DNA from: a virus
Reading direction: 5' to 3' (one strand)
Virus record (IMG/VR): IMGVR_UViG_3300043772_001630
Coordinates: 1-39,609 of that record
DNA length: 39,609 bases
Shown here: positions 20,255-30,700 of the stretch, in pieces
How the letters are laid out: every line of letters starts with the position of its first letter
Position numbering within the stretch: position 1 is the first letter of the stretch
Made by a program: the position numbers and the translations under genes
Notes under the pieces: generated by a model
The model's database searches: none
Told to the model about the DNA's origin: nothing
Seen by the model: only the letters and a program-made list of their open reading frames with translations

Positions 20255-20393
20255 ACCTTCCTTGTGCTCTGTATGCTTTTTTATAATTCCTAGACTTTTT
20301 CATCTTAGAACTTTTAGTTTTAGAATGTACACCTGGACGGGATTTCTTAGTTTTCATGTAGGTCTTTACGGACCCTGTTGTTGTCTTTGCCAT
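20253..20393 (-). CDS. Small basic protein, 46 aa
   Basis: A 46-codon gene, ATG complement at 20391-20393, TAA at 20253-20255. The product begins MAKTTTGSVKTYM and continues KTKKSRPGVHSKTKSSKMKK, ending YKKAYRAQGR: extremely basic, with about one third Lys/Arg and a K-S-R-P-G-V-H-S-K core. I recognise small basic proteins with this core from crAss-like and other Bacteroidota phage genomes, usually beside structural genes. A nucleic-acid binding or virion DNA-condensing role is plausible but not established. The ATG lies two bases after the stop of the 2444-aa gene, so it is the last gene of the giant-protein operon. Confidence 0.75.
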   Translation of the reverse strand: MAKTTTGSVKTYMKTKKSRPGVHSKTKSSKMKKSRNYKKAYRAQGR

Positions 20394-20395
20394 TT

Positions 20396-23300
20396 TTAAT
20401 TTCCTTTAGATTGACTTTTAAATTGATTTTCAAATGATGTTACTGGATCTCCAGTAGAACCAGTGAACCCTATTGCTTTTCCTAATTTACTCCATAATTT
20501 TAAATCTCCTTCTTCTTTCCATGAATATGGACCTGTATCACGTTTATATCTATCCATTTCAGAGAATGTTACAAAATCTAATGCATCTCCAAAGATATCA
20601 ATATAAAGTACTACAGTGTTATACCATGCACTTGTTGTTTGTGTTAGCATCTTTACATAATCATCTGCACCAAAATTTACTCCTTTCATAGAAGGTAGTG
20701 GTACAAAAGCCGAAGTTTCTGCTTGTACACCCATCATCAAAAGTAACATGTGATTTGACATAAAACCATATGTGTTAAATGAATCTTGACCCATTGCACC
20801 AGACTTAGCTCTTAGTTTTTTCCATTTGTCATCATCATCTGGATCAAATCCAAACACCATTAGACCAATTAGAGCAAGACCAATTGCAAAGAATGCTTCA
20901 GCAGAAAGTTTTCTTACTGCAGTTTTTTCTTGATCAGTAAGATAGTTATAGTTTCTAAATCCAGATTTCATTGTTTTCAACATTGCTTGGAATGCTGTAA
21001 TATAAAAACCTTTTCCATAAGATGTAGTTGCCCAATCATATCTTTCACCACCTCGTGTCCAACCAATAGTTTTAGAATCAAATCCAAATCTATTCATCAA
21101 CATAGGAGTAAACCATTTTCTCATAAAGAAGAACATTCTATAGAGAAGTAACTTATTACCTTCAGGCTGTCCCATTTCATCATAAGTACCAAATAATTTA
21201 CGAGACGTACCTTGAATTCTATTTTTCAATCCCATAAATAACTCTGACTTAGATATAATAAGTTCTTGACCATCTTCAAGTTGTACTTCAGACTTAATTC
21301 TATTTTTAGCTTTTAGTTCTTCTAAAGGAATGTAGTATTTCTTAGCAATACTTTCAAGACTTTCACCTTTAGTATATTCATGATATACAGGAAGATTACT
21401 CCAACCAGGATGTATACCAGGTTTTAATCTAATGATACCTTCATCATCTTTTTCCCAAGCTTCAATATATCTTAAAGTCTTTTTAGAACCATCACTCATA
21501 ACTTGTTCTACTTTTTGACCATACATAAAAGCTCCAAATAAAGACATTGCAACTTGCATCTCACCAAATTTTCTATGCATGTATAACCATTCCATATTGG
21601 CAAGATCTTTTAACATAGATCTTTCTATCTCTCTACCAAACTCATCTTTAGACTTAAAGTTAGGATCAAAAATCTGAACAAGTTGAGTTGATATAGCTCC
21701 TGGACCTGTTTGGTAAATACCTTTTGTAGTCCATTCTAACATAGCTTTTTCTGCCCAAGGTCTTGCTAATGCAATATCTTTAAGATTTATAAACTCAGCA
21801 CCACTACCTTCAATGATTAACTGCACATATGCACCATACTTGTTTTTTAAGTCAGAAGGTAGATTGATAGCTAATGAACCTCTAGCAGATAAACCTTGTA
21901 ATCCATTTATCCATTTACCAAATTGTGGATGAGTTTCCTCTATACCTTCAACCATCTTACCATAGTACTCTCTTTCAATAAGAGATTTAACCTGACCAAG
22001 ACGGTTATTAGTTGAGAATTTTTTCTTTGCAAAAGTTAGGGCCCCTTTTAGACTATAAATATTCTTATCAAATTTTTCTAAATCTTTTGGAGCATTGTCA
22101 GGATCTTCTAATGTATCTAGTATAGAGTTAACAAGAGGTAAACTCTCTAAAAGTTTTCCTTGTGTCTGAATACTTAATGCATATTTAAATAATCCCTGGA
22201 AGATATCAGCATCTTGATTTTCTATATCAAGATTATAAATACCTGATACAGGAACATAAGTAATTTGATTACCGTCAAGATCTGTATTAACTAAGTTATT
22301 ATTTGGATCATAATTATTTTCATTAGAAATAGAATACTTATCTGAAGTTCTTTCAGAATCAGTAACTGATCTACCAATTAACTGCTTAGTCCACTCTTGA
22401 ATATTACTTCCTATTTCAGAAAACCTAGAACCATAATTTGCTTTTTGTAATGACTGATAAATGTCCCCTTTTCTAAGAGCATATCTAGGCATATCAAGAT
22501 AGAGTTTACTATAGTTACTCATACCTTTCTGATTCTGTAGATGATATTCTTTAATGGCTTCTAATAGTTGAAACTCTGCAGAATTACTAGCTTGCATCTG
22601 AAAGTATCTTTCATTCATGAACCTGTTATCCTTAGCACTATATTTTTGTCCAGGTTGATACATCCTTGGTAGCCATTGATTTTTATTATCAATAAACTTA
22701 CCTACATAATCTTCTTTAGCAGCTCCAAAAGGAATAGTTCTATACTGATCTTTTACTTCATATCTAGAGTGTCTAGCATTAGGAGCACCCATAAGTAAAA
22801 CCTCATTACCTTCTCTATTTAATATTCTAGTATATTTTATTTGAGAAGAATCTTTTGGTATAGCAACAGTATTTGCTTTTGTTCTTTTATATCTAGGTAT
22901 GTAACTTCTTGATTTTTCATCATATACATTTATTGTATAATGATTAAGATTAAACCATTCTTTAAATCCTTCATCAGCATCCAGCATGTCTTGGAACTCA
23001 TCTGAATTTATAAAATTATCAACGTCATCTTCATCAACTTCTTTTATATTTTGTTTAGAGAGATTATAGTTTAATGTCTCTATGTAATATACAGTAGGAA
23101 GATTTTCAGTTAATTGTGATAACTCAGTAAATATCTCTTGAATTCTTGCTGCATCTGCAGGATTAATACCTTCTTTTTCTTGCAGTTCTAATAGATAGAA
23201 ATATCTTTTAGATTCTGGAGAACCAGCTTGTAGTAAACCTTTTCTTGCTTTATACTGTAGATTTTTTAACTCCTCAGAATCTTCTTTAGAAAGACCTGTG

Positions 23301-26300
23301 GATATATCATACTGAAACTTAAAGTCTGCAATAGCTTGTTCTGCATCTTTAATTCTTTCAAGTCTTGTTTTACCCATTGCATTACTATCAGGTTCACCTT
23401 GTTCATCCCGATAGCTATATATTAAGTCATTTATGGTTTGAAATGCTGCAGCAACATCAAATCTAGAATTTGCAACTTCATTCATTTTTGCTTGAAGTTC
23501 CCTTAGTTCAGTTGTTAAAGCAACTCTAGAGTCCCAATATTCTTGGTTATACTCCATTCTAAGGTTTTGTCTTCTCCATTTTTCAAGTTCTCTTTTAAAT
23601 TCTCCGGATCCAGGAAAAATTTGTTTTGTTGCAAGTAAATCTATAAATTCATTGTAAGCACTTTGTAACATACCCTCAATTGGTCTCCATTCGTAGAACC
23701 CTTTTGTAGCTGCTCTATGTTCTTGCAATACTTTTGCAATACTTAAATCATAAACACCTCTGGCCGGATCATCAATTTTAGGAGTACCATCTTCATAGGT
23801 AAGAGAATATAACTGTTGGAACTCTCTAAATGCAGCTTGTATAGTTGAGTACTTCTCAAATCTTTCAAGCTCATTTTCCATGGAGTTAACCAAGTTATTA
23901 AAAGCCTGCAGTTTTTGTTTCCTTACATAGTATGCTAATTGACCTACCTCAGACTGTTTAAAGATATCATCTTTCTCATAGAACTCAGGAACAAACTCCT
24001 GCCACATGTAGTCTCTTTTGAATTCATCAAACTCCATCTGAGCTTGAGCAATTTTATTGACATCTTCAGTTTTCTTTGCTTCTTCTAAGTTATAGTCTAA
24101 TAAATCATAGTGATATCTATAATCTTTAAATGCACCTAAATAACTCCAAATTTCTTTTTCAACAGGTTTTCCTGTCTTCTTATCCATGTAGAATATTTTA
24201 TCCTTAAATCCCATTCTCTCTCTCATTGCAACGGAATTAAGTTTACTAAATCCTACTTTAGGTAAAAGTTTCTCAAGTTTATTTCTAAACTTCATAGACT
24301 GTTCCCAAACAAGATTCTGTACCTGGGTCTTTTCATTTTGAATAAACATTGCTAATGGTCCCACTATAACATCATTACTAGAGCTATAACTTTCCAACCA
24401 TCTATTAAACCAAGTAACATCATGAGCTCCTCCAGTAAGAGCAGCTTTGATTTTATCTTCATCAACAACAAGTTCTTTATATTCTTTTAAAAAGCCTGTT
24501 AGAACATTTTCAGGAACACCTTTCTTTACCAATGCATCTATATCATCTTCAGTAAGTTTTTGTTGAACTACTTTGTCATATAGGTCATTTACCTCACGTT
24601 CTAATTGTTCTGTTGGAAAAGTTTGTTTCAGTGCTATACCTAAGTTACCCTTAAGTCTATCTTGAACATACTTGGACATGTATCCCGTAATCTCTACATA
24701 AAACTGAACATTGTTATTCTTAAGAATATTTGCAATGTTAGTATTGACTCTTGTGATGTTTAATACTATTTCATTTAAAGTTTTATAGAAAGGATTATTA
24801 GTATCCACAAAACCACCTTCAGATGTCAATGCCTCATCTATTTCTTGAACCATTTTTAACCAGGCTTTTGAATTAGATTTGTAAAGCATCAATAGTGCAA
24901 TAGTACTTCTGTTATTGATATTAGTTCCACTAAGTTTAGATATATCTAATAACATGTTCTTAGTCATGCTATTGATTGTATCCAATGAATTTACCAGTGC
25001 CGTTGCTCTTTCTAAATCCACATCCATTTCTTCTCTAGCAGTATCTAATGCATTTTGTATGAGTTGATTTTGAGCTTGGTCTTCAATATTACTATCTAAG
25101 TTGTCTCTTAATGTTCTTAAGACTTCACGGATGTATCTATTAGTACCTTTTTCAAATAAAGATTCTCTTAATAATTTTCTAGATGCTTTATCTCCTTTAA
25201 ATCCTTCAGCTTCAGAGAGTACTCTTCTAGTTGTTTCAAAAGTACTTTTAACAACTTTCTGCATAGACTCCTTATTAGAAAACTTGTTTAGTTCACGAGC
25301 CCTTTCAACAACTTCCCTGGAAAACATTGCAAGGTCTTCTTCATTTATTCTATCTGTCTTGAATTCAAAGTCTTTATCCAAGAGCATATCTGCCATCTCC
25401 TCTAATGAAGTATCTACATCTAACTTAGCTACATCTATTTTACTACCAAATAGTTTTCTAAGTAGTTGTTTGATAGCAGCAAGAAGTTTATTCATGAAGT
25501 TTTGATACCCTTCTGTCTCAATGTCATTGTTGATTCTGTTGAGTGCTTTTAACTGCATTGCATAAGCAAGTACTTCCTCTTTGAATAGATCTGAGTTTTC
25601 TTCTAGTTCTGGATAGTTGTTTACTACATAGTAATAGATACCCTGACCTTCTTCAGTAGCAAGTGCTTGATTATAGAGATTCTGAAATAGGATGTTGTTG
25701 GTCTGTCTTAATGCATTCAAGACCGGATGTGAGAATTCATGTAGTACAGTCCTCACATTAATATTTTCTCCTACTACATAAACTGTTCCTGCATAGTAAA
25801 ATGCTGGTTCTCCGTTATACTTAACAGGTCGGTTCTTTAAAATATTTGCAGCCTCTTCAGCTGATACATTTCTAAACTGTGTATTAGTACTAAGTGATAA
25901 TCTTTGAGCAAGTACTTCAGCAATTTCTTTTGATCTTTGATCTTGTAATTGATCTAGATTTACATCCATAAAAAGAACTCCGTTGATCTCTTGAAGAGCA
26001 GGGTTTACATTTTCTCTCATAAAAGCTATAGGAGATGTATCTCTTGTTTGATCTATAGTAATTTCATTCCAAGTATTACCATACTCATCTGTAATTTTTT
26101 TAGGACTATAGCCTTGTTTTTTAAGAATATTAGTTACAGTATTTTCATAGAAGTTATAGATAGGTTTTAAAGCACCAAAACCTTCTCTCTCTACTCTTTC
26201 AAGTTCTTGTTTAACCTGTTCTTTTTCTTTTTTAGCTTCTTCAATTCTTCTTTCTATATTTTCAGGGTCATTAATTTCACCATCTAAAAATCTAATTCTA

Positions 26301-27730
26301 TCCTCTTTTTGTTTTTTAAACTCTTCTAAAGTAGTGTGTCCTTCTACTTTACTAGCTGTATTACCAGAAGGAAACAATACTTTTTCATATCCTTTCTTAG
26401 CACTATCTTGTATAATAGACTTAGTAAAGAAATTAATCCAGTTATTGTCTTTGTTTAGTAGTTGTAGGAATTGGTTTCCTTTTGTATTAGAACTAGGTAA
26501 TCCATATTTTAAATAGTTATCTGTAAAGATGTCTTGAAAATAATTTACACCTTTATAAGTATATGATAAATTTCCTTCTTCATCTTCTTCTTCAATTCCT
26601 AATCTTTTTGCAACTTCAAATTCTTCTTTATTAGAATCTGTTATGTTAGAAGACATGTTTTTATCTTCTATTAAATTTTCTCTATCTCTACCTTTCTGAA
26701 ACAAATCAGATTGTACTTCTAGTACTCTACGGGTTTTTGATAATATAGAAATATATGTTGAAGATTTTACTATTTCAAATTTTAATTCAGGATAATCTTG
26801 TGACCATTTTTTTTGTAATTTTTTAGCTTCTTCTATATTAGTAAATAACTCAGATTGTATATCTTCAAATGCATTTTCTACAAAATATTTAATAGGACCA
26901 GTTTCTTTAATAGATTGCTCATCACTTCTAAACCAACCTATACCTTTATCTGTAGCAAACTGAGCATGTCCTTTAATACTTGGTGTAATTGCTGGTGTAG
27001 CTATTTCTTGTTCTGTATAGTTAGTACCTCCGGGAACTGTTAGATTAGAATAATATTGAGTATTTAAATTATTATCTACAAAACCATCATTAATTTGATT
27101 TTGTAAAGTTTCTTCTGTCACTTCTAATTCATAACCATATTCTCTATCTAAAAATTTTTCACCTACTTTTGGTGTTTTAGCAGTATTAATCTCAATAGTA
27201 TAACTATAAGTAGCAGCAATAGCAGCAGCTATTTCATCTTTAGTCATACCTGGTTTAGCTACTTCTTTAAAAAGTTCTAATTGTTGAGCAGATACTCCTT
27301 GTTTCTGAAGATCATTTAACCAACCTTGTAATTTTGAAGATTCAAATTTATTTCTATTAATTTTATTTAAAGCATTAACAATCTTTAATGAATAATCCAC
27401 TTCTGGAGCTTTCATAAACATCGGTTTGTCATTACGTGCATTAAAAAGTTCCTGAAGTCTTTCAAAAAGTTTTACATTAGGTTCAGCTCTTAGTACTCTA
27501 ACCTTAGCATCTCTCCAGTAGGTTGATCTATATGGATCAATATGTTCAGAAGTATTTACACTAAAAAGTTTACTACCATTAGTTTCAAGACCATATATTC
27601 TTTCTGCCTTATCAGTAAGGCTATCATTTAATTTATTAAACAGATCTTCATTGATAATTCTTCTTATATCATCTGTAGCTCCATTTTTTTCTAAAAACTT
27701 TATTGAATTTAATTGTACTTGGCAAACCAT
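20396..27730 (-). CDS. Giant virion-associated protein (2444 aa) with LPD, zincin, LysM and hydrophobic segment
   Basis: A 2444-aa multidomain protein read leftward, probably one of the co-packaged, ejected proteins of the crAss-like transcription module. Regions: residues about 254-348 (GHAQFATDKGIGWFRSDE to VLEVQSDLFQKGR) match the EIQSD-type large polyvalent-protein associated domain, and about 440-560 (AKKGYEKVLFPSGNTAS to GNTWNEITID) a second such domain. H664-E-F-S-H668 in TVLHEFSHPVL is a zincin site followed by a basic helix (IKQLLRKLFG). Then come over 1000 residues of charged helices. LysM-like repeat at about 2118-2161 (GESLESIAKKYYIPLEELKA); hydrophobic segment 2279-2295 (AFFAIGLALIGLMVFGF) followed by an acidic DPDDDDKW. 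ATG at 27730, one base after the RNA polymerase gene. I call it from domain patterns and context; processing by its own or the neighbouring zincin is possible. Confidence 0.8.
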   Translation of the reverse strand: MVCQVQLNSIKFLEKNGATDDIRRIINEDLFNKLNDSLTDKAERIYGLETNGSKLFSVNTSEHIDPYRSTYWRDAKVRVLRAEPNVKLFERLQELFNARNDKPMFMKAPEVDYSLKIVNALNKINRNKFESSKLQGWLNDLQKQGVSAQQLELFKEVAKPGMTKDEIAAAIAATYSYTIEINTAKTPKVGEKFLDREYGYELEVTEETLQNQINDGFVDNNLNTQYYSNLTVPGGTNYTEQEIATPAITPSIKGHAQFATDKGIGWFRSDEQSIKETGPIKYFVENAFEDIQSELFTNIEEAKKLQKKWSQDYPELKFEIVKSSTYISILSKTRRVLEVQSDLFQKGRDRENLIEDKNMSSNITDSNKEEFEVAKRLGIEEEDEEGNLSYTYKGVNYFQDIFTDNYLKYGLPSSNTKGNQFLQLLNKDNNWINFFTKSIIQDSAKKGYEKVLFPSGNTASKVEGHTTLEEFKKQKEDRIRFLDGEINDPENIERRIEEAKKEKEQVKQELERVEREGFGALKPIYNFYENTVTNILKKQGYSPKKITDEYGNTWNEITIDQTRDTSPIAFMRENVNPALQEINGVLFMDVNLDQLQDQRSKEIAEVLAQRLSLSTNTQFRNVSAEEAANILKNRPVKYNGEPAFYYAGTVYVVGENINVRTVLHEFSHPVLNALRQTNNILFQNLYNQALATEEGQGIYYYVVNNYPELEENSDLFKEEVLAYAMQLKALNRINNDIETEGYQNFMNKLLAAIKQLLRKLFGSKIDVAKLDVDTSLEEMADMLLDKDFEFKTDRINEEDLAMFSREVVERARELNKFSNKESMQKVVKSTFETTRRVLSEAEGFKGDKASRKLLRESLFEKGTNRYIREVLRTLRDNLDSNIEDQAQNQLIQNALDTAREEMDVDLERATALVNSLDTINSMTKNMLLDISKLSGTNINNRSTIALLMLYKSNSKAWLKMVQEIDEALTSEGGFVDTNNPFYKTLNEIVLNITRVNTNIANILKNNNVQFYVEITGYMSKYVQDRLKGNLGIALKQTFPTEQLEREVNDLYDKVVQQKLTEDDIDALVKKGVPENVLTGFLKEYKELVVDEDKIKAALTGGAHDVTWFNRWLESYSSSNDVIVGPLAMFIQNEKTQVQNLVWEQSMKFRNKLEKLLPKVGFSKLNSVAMRERMGFKDKIFYMDKKTGKPVEKEIWSYLGAFKDYRYHYDLLDYNLEEAKKTEDVNKIAQAQMEFDEFKRDYMWQEFVPEFYEKDDIFKQSEVGQLAYYVRKQKLQAFNNLVNSMENELERFEKYSTIQAAFREFQQLYSLTYEDGTPKIDDPARGVYDLSIAKVLQEHRAATKGFYEWRPIEGMLQSAYNEFIDLLATKQIFPGSGEFKRELEKWRRQNLRMEYNQEYWDSRVALTTELRELQAKMNEVANSRFDVAAAFQTINDLIYSYRDEQGEPDSNAMGKTRLERIKDAEQAIADFKFQYDISTGLSKEDSEELKNLQYKARKGLLQAGSPESKRYFYLLELQEKEGINPADAARIQEIFTELSQLTENLPTVYYIETLNYNLSKQNIKEVDEDDVDNFINSDEFQDMLDADEGFKEWFNLNHYTINVYDEKSRSYIPRYKRTKANTVAIPKDSSQIKYTRILNREGNEVLLMGAPNARHSRYEVKDQYRTIPFGAAKEDYVGKFIDNKNQWLPRMYQPGQKYSAKDNRFMNERYFQMQASNSAEFQLLEAIKEYHLQNQKGMSNYSKLYLDMPRYALRKGDIYQSLQKANYGSRFSEIGSNIQEWTKQLIGRSVTDSERTSDKYSISNENNYDPNNNLVNTDLDGNQITYVPVSGIYNLDIENQDADIFQGLFKYALSIQTQGKLLESLPLVNSILDTLEDPDNAPKDLEKFDKNIYSLKGALTFAKKKFSTNNRLGQVKSLIEREYYGKMVEGIEETHPQFGKWINGLQGLSARGSLAINLPSDLKNKYGAYVQLIIEGSGAEFINLKDIALARPWAEKAMLEWTTKGIYQTGPGAISTQLVQIFDPNFKSKDEFGREIERSMLKDLANMEWLYMHRKFGEMQVAMSLFGAFMYGQKVEQVMSDGSKKTLRYIEAWEKDDEGIIRLKPGIHPGWSNLPVYHEYTKGESLESIAKKYYIPLEELKAKNRIKSEVQLEDGQELIISKSELFMGLKNRIQGTSRKLFGTYDEMGQPEGNKLLLYRMFFFMRKWFTPMLMNRFGFDSKTIGWTRGGERYDWATTSYGKGFYITAFQAMLKTMKSGFRNYNYLTDQEKTAVRKLSAEAFFAIGLALIGLMVFGFDPDDDDKWKKLRAKSGAMGQDSFNTYGFMSNHMLLLMMGVQAETSAFVPLPSMKGVNFGADDYVKMLTQTTSAWYNTVVLYIDIFGDALDFVTFSEMDRYKRDTGPYSWKEEGDLKLWSKLGKAIGFTGSTGDPVTSFENQFKSQSKGN

Positions 27731-27731
27731 A

Positions 27732-30700
27732 TTATGAACATTTAAAAGGGTCTTCTTCTAATTCTAATTGCATTTCTATTTCTTCATCAGAGATTCCTTG
27801 AGTTTTTATTATCATTTCTCTTACCTGGTTATATTTTGTAGAACCAGGATTGATATATCCAAACTCTTCAAACAATCTCTTACTTAAATATACGAATAAT
27901 TCTTGAGGCATGGTGTTAGGATCACCAAAACCATACTCAGGAAATGCAAGTTTACCACCTTTTTCTTGAATTTGTTTAAGTATATTAATTCTTTTCTCCC
28001 AAATATTTTTAAGTGTTTGATATTGATCTGATGCAATGTCTATCTTTCTACCATTAACAACACTTGCAAATAAATCAGTTGGGAAATTAACTGACATATC
28101 TCCTACTTCTGTCATAAAGTAAGCAGAACCTCCAAGATTTCTACCTGCAGCAATTTGTTCCGGTTTAATTTCATAAATACTTATGTTATGTACAAAGACA
28201 ACATCAGGATTATTTTTACCAAGATTTAAATAGTAAGTTGCATTTGTAGCATTCTTATCATTGTAAGTATAAACATTAGGATCATCTGTATTCTTAAGAT
28301 TAAATCTTTTTACTTCAGCTATTGTATCTTGATTAGTAGAATCTAAAATAACTTCTTCTACATCTGATTCAGCATTTCTATCTTTCTTTATAGTAGGATT
28401 TTCTACAGGAAGTATTCTTTCTACATTTTCATAATCAATAGTAGATAAATAATCTTTAAATCGATCTCTATTTGGACTAATTTTTTTATTATTCTCTCTT
28501 ATGAATTGATCATAGAAATTATCTAAAAGTGTAAATCCTTTTTTATTTAAAGCTTCAATAAACTTACTAGACTCACCTTCTACAATAGATAAAAAGTCTG
28601 TATAGTCCACTACATTAGTAAAGCTTAACTTAGTCTTGTTTAATCCGGTTTGTAAAAAAGCAAAAGTGTTTAAGTATTTAAACATGTCACTTAGTCTAGC
28701 ATTTTCTTCTGGGTCAGTTAATTTTACAACTGTTCTATCAGAAAGTTTTTTTAAATCTTGTGTATAAAGATTTGATTTATCATTATCAAAGTCTTTATCA
28801 GCAAGTAATATATTAAATGCATCATTCTCTTTAGTTGAATCAAGTTTTAATTTACCTATAATAGGATAATTTTTAGCTAGTTCAGGATAGTTTTGTATCA
28901 ACTTAGACAATCTTACAGAAAATGAATTATCATCATCTCTAAAAAGATGGAAGAAATTATATGAATTATCTAATGCTTTTATAGCAATCAGTTTTTCATA
29001 TGTATACCTTACAGCTTTTTCATTAGTTAAATCTGGAAATAATTCTTTAGTGCTATCAAGTTCTTCTTGAAATTCAAATGAATTTGTAAACTCAGTATTC
29101 AATGGTTTTATATATCTAATATATTCTCTCTCAGCAACAAATTTTAAATATTCATCAAAGTTTGCACCGTAATGATTCATGAAAGTAGAAGGATCTAATT
29201 CATAAAGTTCTCTGTCTTTATAACTGTTCTCTACTTCAGAGTTTCTAACCCAAGCACTATCTTTAAATTCTTTTTTAATCTGCTTCATATCCATGTACAA
29301 AGTACCGTTCTTTACAAAGGCTCCTCTTTTTAATTCTTTAGCCATTGATACAGGAATAGTTGTTTCCATATCTAAAGACATAAATCCATCCTGTTTTTTA
29401 TATTTTCTAATAGCATTTTGCAGAATAAAACTTACAAGGTCATTTCTAAAGATATTACTAAACATCTCAATATTCTGTCCAGGGAATGTAGTTTGAAGAT
29501 CATTATTTATTTGACCTTTTCTAGCAATTAAATATTCACTAATTTCCTTGTGATATCTTAATTTAAATAAAGGTCTACTTACAGCTAGTGCAAGGGGACC
29601 ATTAAAGAATGACTTTAAAATAGAATCCTCCATCATAGCTTCAACAATCTCTAATGGAACTCTTGGGTCAAAGAATAAATTCTCAATATTAGCCTCTGTC
29701 TGTTCTACATCAGAAAGAGTAGACTTAGTAGCAGTATCTGGATTAGATGCCATTTTAAGTGCAGTATAACCAGCAATCTGTTGTTCTAGTTCTAGATAAT
29801 GTAAGAACATAGCTTTTGCCATATTACTTTTTCTATCATCCGTTTGAATAAGATTCAACATGTTTTCTTCAGTAAAATGCTTTTGTTTTTTATCTTTAAA
29901 ATAATCTTCTAAAAGTTCTTGTCCTTTTAAATATCTATCATCATTTTTTGAATTACCTGCAAGTTCATCTTTAGTAAAGTATTTTTTAATTACTTCAGAT
30001 GCTGCTTTATATTTTGCAAGTCCTGGACCGTCAGGTTTTTTGTTAAGTACATCGGCAAATGTAGATTTTGCAAGACGTTGCTCATCTACATACTCTCTAA
30101 CCAATGGATTAGATACAAAGTAAATTGCTTCTTTTACAGGTACACCAGCTTTAATAAGATATAATAATGTTGGAGCAACCTCATAGTTACCCTGGATAAA
30201 GAAGATCCATGCATCTTTTTCAACGTCCACCCATCCATTGATCATCTGAGAAATAACATCTGATATTTTATTTGTTCCATCAACATCGTAAAGGTCTGAC
30301 ATAGAGATGACCTCTTTACCTCTTCTTTCCATCTTATTATGTCTCAGCCTCATGTTACTTTTTCTTGTTACTTCTTTTATTACATAAGTATCTGGCATAT
30401 AAGCACCAATGGTATTCATGATAACATTAAATGTATTTTCAATTGCACCAAGACCTAGAGTTTTCTTACCTACAATATTAGATTCATGTTTGTATACGTT
30501 ATACAATGATTCTAATACTCTTGTAGGACTGATCTCCCCAGTATCATCTGTCATTCTATTTTCTTTTGGATTATATTCCATTACGTCTGCAGATAATTTT
30601 TCTGCAATTTCTTTAAGAATGAAAGTACCATTTGGCATGATCAAAGAAGCATAGTTCTCAGGAAGTTCAAGAATATTTTTAATATCTTGAATTAGTTCAT

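Noticed and set aside
25101-25505. Plus-strand open frame inside the 2444-aa gene
   Set aside because: Its serine- and leucine-rich product is the expected shadow of the charged helical protein on the other strand; no start context or neighbour supports it.
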